From an uncultured Thermoleophilia bacterium (GTDB lineage Bacteria; Actinomycetota; Thermoleophilia; UBA2241), in NCBI GenBank assembly GCA_903921965.1, contig CAIXSE010000742.1:1-15134 (forward strand): a stretch of 15,134 nt of DNA, given 5' to 3'. Under the pieces are notes generated by a model. It ran no database searches, was not told the origin of the DNA, and saw only the letters and a program-made list of their open reading frames with translations. The position numbers were made by a program, and so were the translations under genes. Positions 8,473 through 14,229 of this stretch are shown piece by piece (within the stretch, counting starts at the first letter, position 1; each line of letters starts with the position of its first letter).

Positions 8473-9535
8473 AGGCGCCCCGGCTCGTCTCGGGTCGCAA
8501 CTGCGCGGGAGAGAGCCCGAGCTGGTCCGCGAGGAACGCCGCAAGGAGCTCGAGTGCCCGCGTGACCGGCATGTCGTCGTACCCGATCACGCAGCGGTAG
8601 GCGAAGCTCTCCGAGAGTGAGACGTACATCTGGGCTATGTCCTCCACCGGAGCCGCCGGGCGGAAGACACCCTGCTCGACTCCCCGCCGGAGGACGTCCA
8701 CAACGATGCTCTTCCAGCTCGCCGACATCGCCTCGCACTCGGGGAGGTACTTCGCATCGATGCGGACCAGGCTCCAGAAGTCCAGCCACAGCATGTACTC
8801 GTCCCGCAGCCCGTCGTTCACCGGCGCCGAGACGCTGAGGATGAGGCGAAGTTGGGTGAGCGGGTCGGAGGAGTCGGTCAGGATCCAGTCGAGCGTCTTC
8901 CTGAGTTGCTCGCTCGCCCATTGCATGGCGGAGAGCAGCACCTCGTCCTTGCTGCGGAAGTAGTAGTGGACGACGGCGCTTGAGACCTCGGCCTCGCGCG
9001 CGATGTCGACGATGCGGGCACGTGCGAGGCCGCGCGTCGCGAGAGCCCTGCAGGCGGCCGCCCTGATGCGGTCGACGGTCTGCTCTCCGTTGCGCCGGGG
9101 AGCGTCGGCCTCAGGTGCGGCCTTCGTTGCCGGCTCCCACTCTGCCGCAACGGCGCGCAGCAGATCGGCGCCCTCACCGTCCTCCTCCAGCGCCTCGTCG
9201 ATGCGGCGGGTCATGCGCCAGGCGGCCTTGTAGTCGATGCCGAGTCGATCGGCGAGCCGGCGCGGCGCCGGCCTCGGACCGGGACCGGCGAGGATGGCGG
9301 TCGCCTCGAACCACTTCGCCAGCGGCGTGCTCGAACCGGCGAAGGGGGTCCCTGACGTAGGCCTGATCTGCGTGCCGCAGCGATCGCATGCGTAGGCGGG
9401 TCGCGTGCGCAGCCGGTGGAACCGGGTCACCGTCCCGCACGTCGCGCACTCGGTCCGGGCGCCGTCCGGGGCGTACGACCGCCGCCACAGCCAGGTGAGC
9501 TGCGGTTGTTCGTCGTCTGGATCGACGTTGTTCAC
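8471..9535 (-). CDS. IS1595-type zinc ribbon/HTH fused to TetR-family regulator (regulator 2)
   Basis: 354 aa, same domain order as regulator 1. WLWRRSYAPDG is at 15-25 and the zinc ribbon cysteines are C30, C33, C50 and C53. GTPFAGSSTPLAKWFEA follows, then a transposase-type HTH at about 93-114 (LADRLGIDYKAAWRMTRRI) and an acidic, Pro/Ala-rich linker at about 115-150. The TetR domain starts at about 152, with its HTH at about 174-193 (IVDIAREAEVSSAVVHYYF), and the ligand-binding half runs to the end. The start is the GTG at 9535, because AAGGAGG lies four bases upstream; the frame continues to 9598 but without domain content. The TetR HTH is very close to that of regulator 1, while the ligand half and zinc-ribbon filler are well diverged, as expected for paralogues that sense different compounds. 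It is divergent from the SLH gene. The likely targets are the promoters at 9608 and 11022. Confidence 0.87.
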   Translation of the reverse strand: MNNVDPDDEQPQLTWLWRRSYAPDGARTECATCGTVTRFHRLRTRPAYACDRCGTQIRPTSGTPFAGSSTPLAKWFEATAILAGPGPRPAPRRLADRLGIDYKAAWRMTRRIDEALEEDGEGADLLRAVAAEWEPATKAAPEADAPRRNGEQTVDRIRAAACRALATRGLARARIVDIAREAEVSSAVVHYYFRSKDEVLLSAMQWASEQLRKTLDWILTDSSDPLTQLRLILSVSAPVNDGLRDEYMLWLDFWSLVRIDAKYLPECEAMSASWKSIVVDVLRRGVEQGVFRPAAPVEDIAQMYVSLSESFAYRCVIGYDDMPVTRALELLAAFLADQLGLSPAQLRPETSRGA

Positions 9536-9539
9536 GGTG

Positions 9540-9546
9540 CCTCCTT
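9540..9546 (-). promoter_or_regulatory. Ribosome binding site that fixes the regulator 2 start
   Basis: AAGGAGG on the minus strand, four bases before the GTG at 9535. It favours this start over the upstream in-frame ATG at 9598, which has no such site and would add 21 residues without recognisable content. Confidence 0.75.
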
Positions 9547-9576
9547 GCCGCCGTTCGGGCGCGGCCACCCTCGCAA

Positions 9577-9594
9577 GTACGTGCGTAAGAGGAA
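9577..9594 (+). promoter_or_regulatory. Upstream element of SLH-gene promoter (GTAC...GGAA)
   Basis: GTACGTGCGT then GGAA at 14-base offset, 31 bases upstream of the -35 box. GTAC lies within an almost perfect 14-bp palindrome, CGCAAGTACGTGCG (9572-9585, one mismatched pair). The same element occurs at 2496 and 10992. Confidence 0.5.
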
Positions 9595-9621
9595 GCATAG
9601 CAGAGCGTTGACAACGCGCAA
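9594..9621 (-). promoter_or_regulatory. Possible promoter of regulator 2
   Basis: On the minus strand TTGCGC (9621-9616), 16 bases, then TATGCT (9599-9594). The -35 match is poor. If real, it overlaps both the GGAA element and the -35 box of the divergent promoter, which would allow autoregulation. Confidence 0.25.
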
Positions 9622-9635
9622 GAAAGACATAGCAT
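9608..9635 (+). promoter_or_regulatory. Sigma-70-like promoter of the SLH/CocE-like gene
   Basis: TTGACA (9608-9613), 16 bases, TAGCAT (9630-9635). It predicts a transcription start near 9642, downstream of the in-frame ATG at 9634, so that ATG cannot be the normal start. The leader is then about 140 bases. Confidence 0.6.
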
Positions 9636-9652
9636 GGCTGACACGTCAGTCA
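9635..9652. promoter_or_regulatory. Operator-like inverted repeat at the SLH-gene promoter
   Basis: TGGCTGAC-AC-GTCAGTCA, 7 of 8 half-site pairs complementary, beginning on the last base of the -10 box. It is the best-formed of the three copies. The left half-site is identical to that of the copy at 11049, so regulator 2 may control both promoters. Confidence 0.65.
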
Positions 9653-9780
9653 GGAATAAGTACCGTACGAGCACGTTACGGGAAGCCGTCCGCGACTGCG
9701 GGGCATCCACCCGAGGGAGAGGAGATCGCCTGGAACACACGACCCCCGACCACTGCAACACGCTTGTGAAGCGAGGAGCC

Positions 9781-10884
9781 ATGTGGAGGATCCCCAACTT
9801 CTTCGGCCTGACGGTGATCGCGTTCGCGCTGTGTCTCGCCCTCACCGCACTGCCCGCCGCCGCCGCGCCGTCGGCGCCCGCGGCGGCTCCCGCCCAGCTC
9901 TCCGCGCCGGTCGCCTGGCTCGGGGCGTTGGGCGTGGTCGACCTGCAGACATTCGACCCGACGGCAACCGTGACCCGGGCCGACTACGCGCGCATGCTTT
10001 ACATCGTCAACCGAGGCGCCGACGACGGAGCCACGGAGTCCGCCGCCGATGACACCCGGTTCACCGACATCTCCGGTCACTGGGCCGAGGGCTACGTCAA
10101 GTACCTCTCCCGCATCGGCGTCATCAGCGACGCCTGTCAGAACGGGACGCCGGTCTTCCGGCCCGACAGCCCCATCACGGGGTACGAGATGCTGCGGATG
10201 GCCCTGCTCCTGGTCCGCCCCGGCCTCTCGTCGAGCCCGCTGCTCTCCTCGCGCGACTGGCAGCAGCCGACGCGGCGTCTGGCGCTGCGACGCAGCTTCA
10301 CGGAGGCGTACCCTGCGCTCCGGCTGGACGCGGCGGCCAGCGGCGAGGCCGCCGCGGTCGTCCTGACCAACATGCTCGACGTGTCGTGCTACTACCCGGA
10401 CTACCCGGTCTCCCGCGACCGCATCGCCTTCGACACCGCCGCGTTGACGACGGCGCGGGGCCCCATCATCGACGGTGCAGGGCACCGCCTGTGGCACACG
10501 CCGCGCATGGTCTGGATGCGCATGCGTGACGGCACCCGTCTGGCCGGCAAGATGTGGATCCCGTGGCTCGAGGCCGGCGAGAAGGTCCCGGTCGTGATGT
10601 CCGGAGAGCCGTACCGCCGGACCACGAGCCAGGGGCTGAACGCCAGCCAGCGGATGGGCAGCTACTTCGCCCAGCACGGCTACGCGTGGCTCACCATCGA
10701 CCTGCGCGGGACCGGGAACTCGCAGGGAATCAACGAGGACGAGTACGTGCAGCAGGAGCAGGACGACGTGATCGAGGAGATGAAGCGCTGGGTCGTCAAG
10801 GCGCACGTCACGGCGTTCAAGGACGGCAAGCTCGTCTGGCAGAGGGACAAGAAGTACACGTTCCCGAGGCTGGACGTGAACTAG
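9781..10884 (+). CDS. Secreted SLH-domain protein with truncated CocE/NonD-type hydrolase segment
   Basis: 367 aa. Residues 1-29 are a signal peptide ending ALPAAAA. Two S-layer-homology-like segments follow: about 43-78 (WLGALGVVDLQTFDP...VTRADYARMLYIV) and about 93-145 (RFTDISGHWAEGYVKYLSRIGVIS...FRPDSPITGYEMLRMAL). A third region at about 170-210 may be a degenerate SLH. From about residue 245 it reads like the start of an S15-type CocE/NonD hydrolase (MRMRDGTRLAGKMWIP, VPVVMSGEPYRR, YFAQHGYAWLTIDLRGTGNSQG). It then stops about 40 residues on, before the GxSYxG nucleophile region, so it should not be catalytic. The start is the ATG at 9781 with GAGGAG just upstream and after the predicted transcription start. 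It forms a single-gene unit between its own promoter and a strong terminator. It could be a surface-attached binding protein or a decayed gene. Confidence 0.75.
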   Translation: MWRIPNFFGLTVIAFALCLALTALPAAAAPSAPAAAPAQLSAPVAWLGALGVVDLQTFDPTATVTRADYARMLYIVNRGADDGATESAADDTRFTDISGHWAEGYVKYLSRIGVISDACQNGTPVFRPDSPITGYEMLRMALLLVRPGLSSSPLLSSRDWQQPTRRLALRRSFTEAYPALRLDAAASGEAAAVVLTNMLDVSCYYPDYPVSRDRIAFDTAALTTARGPIIDGAGHRLWHTPRMVWMRMRDGTRLAGKMWIPWLEAGEKVPVVMSGEPYRRTTSQGLNASQRMGSYFAQHGYAWLTIDLRGTGNSQGINEDEYVQQEQDDVIEEMKRWVVKAHVTAFKDGKLVWQRDKKYTFPRLDVN

Positions 10885-10909
10885 CCGGACGCTCGCGAGC
10901 TCCGATGGA

Positions 10910-10950
10910 GCGGGGGCCGCGCGCCGCGGGCGCGCGGCCCCCGCGCCTTT
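10910..10950 (+). terminator. Strong intrinsic-type terminator after the SLH gene
   Basis: A 16-bp perfect GC stem (10910-10925 against 10929-10944) with a 3-base loop, followed by GCCTTTCTC. It lies 25 bases after the stop codon. The stem is exceptionally stable; the T-run is short, as is common in GC-rich genomes. Confidence 0.75.
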
Positions 10951-10991
10951 CTCCCGCCCGCCTCCGCCACCCGCTCTGACCACAGGTGCAA

Positions 10992-11009
10992 GTACGTGTG
11001 CAAAAGGAA
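10992..11009 (+). promoter_or_regulatory. Upstream element of mttB-like promoter (GTAC...GGAA)
   Basis: GTACGTGTGC then GGAA at 14-base offset, 30 bases upstream of the -35 box. The preceding bases GCAA also match the copy at 9577. Confidence 0.5.
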
Positions 11010-11021
11010 TCTCGCAATACT

Positions 11022-11049
11022 TTGACACACTCAGATCTGACGGTACAAT
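11022..11049 (+). promoter_or_regulatory. Sigma-70-like promoter of the mttB-like operon
   Basis: TTGACA (11022-11027), 16 bases, TACAAT (11044-11049): the strongest promoter in the window. The spacer contains a perfect 10-bp palindrome, TCAGATCTGA (11031-11040). It lies inside the open frame that starts at 10986, so translation must begin further down. Confidence 0.7.
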
Positions 11050-11066
11050 GGCTGACTACAGAGCCA
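11049..11066. promoter_or_regulatory. Operator-like inverted repeat at the mttB-like promoter
   Basis: TGGCTGAC-TA-CAGAGCCA: the left half-site equals that at 9635; the outer TGGCT/AGCCA arms pair perfectly while the inner bases do not. It begins on the last base of the -10 box, the same register as the other two copies. Confidence 0.55.
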
Positions 11067-11069
11067 GTA

Positions 11070-12548
11070 ATGCTTCCTGAGAGACACGTACCGGGGGTGC
11101 TCGTGGGCAACGCTGCGAGGGGGACCAGTCTGTACGCCGAGGTGTGGGTCGAGGAGCAGTGCGCGGCTGTCCATGAGGCCGCGCTTCACCTCCTCGAGCA
11201 CGTCGGCGTCCAGGTTCGGCACGAGCGGGCACTGCCGATGCTCGTGGAGGCCGGCGCCTCGTGCGACGGCAGCCGCGCCTGCATCCCCCGCCGGCTCGTC
11301 GAGGATGCGTTGAGAACGGCGCCGCGCGAGGTCGCCTTCGAGTCGCGCGGCGACGCGCCTGACTTGCGCCTGCGTCAGGGCGAGACCTTCTTCGGTACCG
11401 GGCCGGACTGCCTGTACCTGCGTGACCCCGAGTCGGGCGAGCGGCGGCTCGCCGTCCTGAGCGACGTCGAGGAGACGGCCGCCTTCGCCGACGCGCTGCC
11501 GGACATCGACTTCGTCATGTCCATCGTGCTGCCGTCCGACGTGGACAACCGCCACGACGACCTCTCCCAGTTCGCGGCGATGCTCCGCGGGACCGGCAAG
11601 CCCCTGGTGGTCTCGACGCCGCAGGCGGGCGACTCCCTGCCGGCGATGCGCGAGCTCGCGGCGCTCTGCGGCTCGGCGAACAGCGTGGCGTGCCTGGTGA
11701 TGCCGTCGCCGCCGCTGCAGTTCGAGTTCGACTCGCTGGACAAGATCATGACCTGCGCCGAGATCGGCGTGCCGGTGGTGGTCGCGCCTGCGCCGTCTGC
11801 GGGAACAACGGCGCCGGCGTCGATCGCCGCCACCGTCACCGTCGGCGCCGCGGAGGCGCTCGCCGGACTCGTGGTGCATCAGCTCACGCGGGAGGGAGCG
11901 CCGTTCGTCTTCGGCGTCGGCGCGGCGCGGACGCACATGCGCACAGCTGTGGACGCCTACTTCCTCCCCGAGCACTTCCTCGGCAACCACGCGGCCGCCG
12001 ACCTGGCGCGGTACTACGGGCTCCCTTCCTGGGCGTACGCCGGCACGTCGGACGCCAAGTCGCTCGACCAGCAGTGGTCGCTGGAGGCGGCGGTCACCGC
12101 CGTGCTGGGCGGGCTCTCGCGCGCCACACTGCTCCACGACGTCGGCTACCTGGAGTCGGGCATGCAGGGGTCCTACGAGTCGCTGCTGCTCGGCAACGAG
12201 ATGGTGGGCTACGCCAGGGCGCTCATGAGGCCGGTGCCCGTCGACGCGCACGCGCTCGCCCTCGACGAGATCACGGCGGCCGGCCCCGGCGGCAATCATC
12301 TGGCGACGAAGTACACACGCAAGCACCACCGCGACGCCTGGGATTCCGGCCTCTTCGACTTCTCGGTGTTCGACCGCTGGCGGGCGACGGGCGAGCGGTC
12401 GTTGCTCGAGCGGCTTCGCGGGCGCGTCGCCGAGCTCCGCGCGGCGCCGCCGACGCATGCGCTGTCGCCGGAAGTGCGCGCCCGGCTTGATGAACGTCTG
12501 GCCGGGTGGCTCGAGGAGCTCGAGCCGGCGCGGAGGGCGAGGACGTGA
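11070..12548 (+). CDS. MttB-family (trimethylamine methyltransferase-like) protein, non-pyrrolysine type
   Basis: 492 aa from the ATG at 11070, close to the usual 480-500 of the MttB superfamily (COG5598). Members move a methyl group from a quaternary or tertiary amine to a corrinoid protein in the cytoplasm; characterised non-pyrrolysine ones act on glycine betaine, proline betaine, carnitine or butyrobetaine. Matching parts are VHEAALHLLEHVGVQV near the start, the TTAPASIAATVTVGAAEALAGLV stretch and ARYYGLPSWAYAGTSDAK, followed by GYLESGMQGSYESLLLGNEMV. There is no in-frame TAG, so no pyrrolysine. The start is uncertain: the ATG at 11070 has no clear ribosome site, and the GTGs at 11097 and 11103 follow a GGGGG run; the GTG at 10986 is ruled out by the promoter. 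The end overlaps the next gene (GTGA). No corrinoid protein or reactivase gene is in view. Confidence 0.85.
   Translation: MLPERHVPGVLVGNAARGTSLYAEVWVEEQCAAVHEAALHLLEHVGVQVRHERALPMLVEAGASCDGSRACIPRRLVEDALRTAPREVAFESRGDAPDLRLRQGETFFGTGPDCLYLRDPESGERRLAVLSDVEETAAFADALPDIDFVMSIVLPSDVDNRHDDLSQFAAMLRGTGKPLVVSTPQAGDSLPAMRELAALCGSANSVACLVMPSPPLQFEFDSLDKIMTCAEIGVPVVVAPAPSAGTTAPASIAATVTVGAAEALAGLVVHQLTREGAPFVFGVGAARTHMRTAVDAYFLPEHFLGNHAAADLARYYGLPSWAYAGTSDAKSLDQQWSLEAAVTAVLGGLSRATLLHDVGYLESGMQGSYESLLLGNEMVGYARALMRPVPVDAHALALDEITAAGPGGNHLATKYTRKHHRDAWDSGLFDFSVFDRWRATGERSLLERLRGRVAELRAAPPTHALSPEVRARLDERLAGWLEELEPARRART
12532..12536 (+). promoter_or_regulatory. Ribosome binding site that fixes the MmgE/PrpD start
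   Basis: GGAGG inside the end of the mttB-like gene, eight bases before the GTG at 12545. It favours this start over the in-frame GTG at 12506. Confidence 0.65.
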
Positions 12549-14032
12549 GCACCGCCGCGGCGTCCGCTGCGCGGCATGCGGCCACTCTGGCCGAGGCGCG
12601 CCTGTGCGACTTCGTCGCGGGGATCAGATGGGAGGACCTCCCCGCCGACGTGCAGGAGCGGGCGCGGTTCTGTCTGGTCGACACCGTCGGCGCCGCGATC
12701 GCCGGTCTTGCCACTCCGGCGGCGGCGATCGCCGCGCGGCTGGCCCCGCGCGTCTGGGGAGGCTACGAGTCCACCGTCCTCCTCGACGGCGCCCGGGCGA
12801 GCGCTGCCGGCGCCGCCTTCGCCAACGCGACCGCCGCCAACGGCACCGACATCGACGACTGCGCCAAGTACACCTGGGGTCACCCGGGCGCGCTCGTCGT
12901 CCCGACGGCGCTGGCGGTCGGCGAGCGGGTGGCGGCGAGCGGCGCGGACGTCCTCGCCGCCGTCGTTGCGGGGTACGAGGTCGCCTTCCGGATCTCGCGG
13001 TGCACGCACGCCGCCGAGGCGTACTACCGCGCCTGCGGCAGCTGGGGCGCCCCCGCCTGTGCGGCCGTCGCCGCGAGGCTGCTCGGGCTGAGCGTCGAGC
13101 AGACCGCGGAGGCCGTCGGGATCGCCGAGTACAACGCCCCTGACGCACCGATGTGGCGCGACGTCGAGCACCCGGCGATGGTCAAGCATGCGATCGGCTG
13201 GGGCGCGGCCACCGGCATCACCGCCGCGCTGCTGGCCGCCGAGGGCTTCACCGGTGTGCCGAGCATCACCGTCGAGTCGCGCTTCGAGCCGTGGCTCGCG
13301 GGCATCGGCGAGGAGTTCCTGATCACGTCCAGCGTCACCTGGAAGCGCCACTCGACTTGCGCGTGGACACACCCCGCGATCGTCGCGCTGGAGCGTCTGC
13401 TCGAGAGGGAGTCCTTCGATGCCGCCGACGTGCGCGCGGTCGAGGTCGTCGGCTACTCCGACGCGTGCAGGCTCTATCCCGATCCGCCGGCCACATGCGA
13501 GGAGGCCCAGTTCAGCCTTCCCTGGGCCCTGGCGGCGTACCTGCGCGACCGTGAGGTCTCGCCGGCGCACATGCTCGAGGACAGCCTGGGAGATCCGGAA
13601 CTTCGTCGCCTGGCCGCGGCGGTGAGCTGGCGGGAGTCCGACGAGTTCACGCGGCTCTACAGGCTCTCGGAGGAAGACCGGCCCGGCGGGGCGGAGATGG
13701 CCCAGGTCGTCGTCACGTTGCGTGACGATCGGCGGCTTGATTCGGGACCAGTCCGCTTCGAGCTCTATCCCGAAGGCGGCTGGTCGCGCGAGGAGATGGA
13801 CGCGAAGTTCCGCTGGCTTGCCGCTCCGGTCATCGGGGAGCACAGCGCGGGCGAGCTGTTGGACTGGTTGTGGCGACTCGACACAGCCGAGGACGTCATC
13901 GGTCTCGTAGGGTCGCTGGCCGAGGCCATCCGAGGCACCAGCTCTGGAGATTCAGCCCGCCGATCGGGCGGTCGCGAGGTCCAACGACACGGCACGGACA
14001 GGCTCAGCGACGGCAGAGAGGGGGAGCGGTGA
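12545..14032 (+). CDS. MmgE/PrpD family protein
   Basis: 495 aa. The family includes 2-methylcitrate dehydratase (PrpD), cis-aconitate decarboxylase and iminodisuccinate epimerase, all acting on small carboxylic acids. The all-helical N-terminal domain covers about residues 17-260, with a DTVGAAIAG motif at 46-54, NGTDIDD at 99-105 and HPGALVVPTALAVGE from 113. The second domain follows, with WKRHSTCAWTHPAI in the place of the usual THPAI motif. The GTG start overlaps the stop of the mttB-like gene (GTGA) with GGAGG upstream, so the two are coupled. The last 35 or so residues are Arg/Gly/Ser-rich and look unlike the family; the DNA there contains a copy of the leader found before SBP3. With the MttB-like partner it may process the carboxylic part of a methylated substrate, but no specific reaction can be assigned. 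Confidence 0.88.
   Translation: MSTAAASAARHAATLAEARLCDFVAGIRWEDLPADVQERARFCLVDTVGAAIAGLATPAAAIAARLAPRVWGGYESTVLLDGARASAAGAAFANATAANGTDIDDCAKYTWGHPGALVVPTALAVGERVAASGADVLAAVVAGYEVAFRISRCTHAAEAYYRACGSWGAPACAAVAARLLGLSVEQTAEAVGIAEYNAPDAPMWRDVEHPAMVKHAIGWGAATGITAALLAAEGFTGVPSITVESRFEPWLAGIGEEFLITSSVTWKRHSTCAWTHPAIVALERLLERESFDAADVRAVEVVGYSDACRLYPDPPATCEEAQFSLPWALAAYLRDREVSPAHMLEDSLGDPELRRLAAAVSWRESDEFTRLYRLSEEDRPGGAEMAQVVVTLRDDRRLDSGPVRFELYPEGGWSREEMDAKFRWLAAPVIGEHSAGELLDWLWRLDTAEDVIGLVGSLAEAIRGTSSGDSARRSGGREVQRHGTDRLSDGREGER
13984..14000 (+). repeat. 17-bp direct repeat, copy 1
   Basis: ACGACACGGCACGGACA, identical to 14178-14194. Each copy is followed 34-37 bases later by GAGGGGGA, three bases and a start codon in a TGAG context. 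Copy 1 encodes RHGTD in the tail of the MmgE/PrpD protein. Confidence 0.85.
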
Positions 14033-14229
14033 GCGAGACGATCACGACGACCGCGCACCGGCCGTGCACAAACGTCACCGTGCAGCGAGCTGCTTGTCTC
14101 CCGGTGCCGCAGGTCACAGCATGGCCCATCAGCTTCGTGGGCCATCGGAGGTCGGGTGGGCAGAGGATCCAGATCCTACGACACGGCACGGACACGGAAC
14201 TGTACGACCGCATCGAGGGGGAACCATGA
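14029..14229 (+). CDS. Possible small coupled ORF of 66 aa
   Basis: A 66-residue frame starts at a GTG overlapping the MmgE/PrpD stop (GTGA) with GAGGGGGA (14018-14025) three bases upstream, and ends overlapping the SBP3 start (ATGA). Third codon positions are about 79 percent G or C, a little lower than neighbouring genes. No signal peptide, membrane helix or known domain is seen; it has a RHGTD motif. Alternatively it is non-coding: the first nine residues (SETITTT) resemble the SBP3 start (SDTRRKTT), so it may be the remnant of an older SBP gene start left by a duplication. Low confidence as a real gene. Confidence 0.3.
   Translation: MSETITTTAHRPCTNVTVQRAACLPVPQVTAWPISFVGHRRSGGQRIQILRHGTDTELYDRIEGEP
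14121..14145. other. Hairpin in the region before SBP3
   Basis: A perfect 8-bp stem, ATGGCCCA with TGGGCCAT, around a 9-base loop. It lies 80 bases before the SBP3 start and has no T-run, so it may tune mRNA stability or the level of SBP3 within the operon rather than terminate. Function not shown. Confidence 0.4.
14178..14194 (+). repeat. 17-bp direct repeat, copy 2
   Basis: Identical to 13984-14000; it lies in the immediate leader of SBP3, 31 bases before its start codon ends the matching pattern GAGGGGGA-N3-start. Confidence 0.85.

Noticed and set aside
1385..9598. Regulator genes as insertion sequences or transposase remnants
   Set aside because: Only the zinc ribbon and HTH are present; no DDE domain, terminal inverted repeats or target duplications are visible, and both copies keep intact TetR domains, good starts and an operator next door.
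9634..9780. Upstream in-frame ATG at 9634 as start of the SLH gene
   Set aside because: It overlaps the -10 box and operator, and would put about 49 residues before a clear signal peptide; the ATG at 9781 has GAGGAG upstream.
10986..11069. Upstream in-frame GTG at 10986 as start of the mttB-like gene
   Set aside because: A near-consensus promoter (11022-11049) and operator lie inside this stretch, so it is upstream of transcription; the extra residues have no family content.
9676..13843. Long minus-strand frames (9676-11028, 11031-12458, 12296-13843)
   Set aside because: Each is antisense to a recognised gene, has shadow composition (Arg, Gly, Val, His rich) and no recognisable domain.
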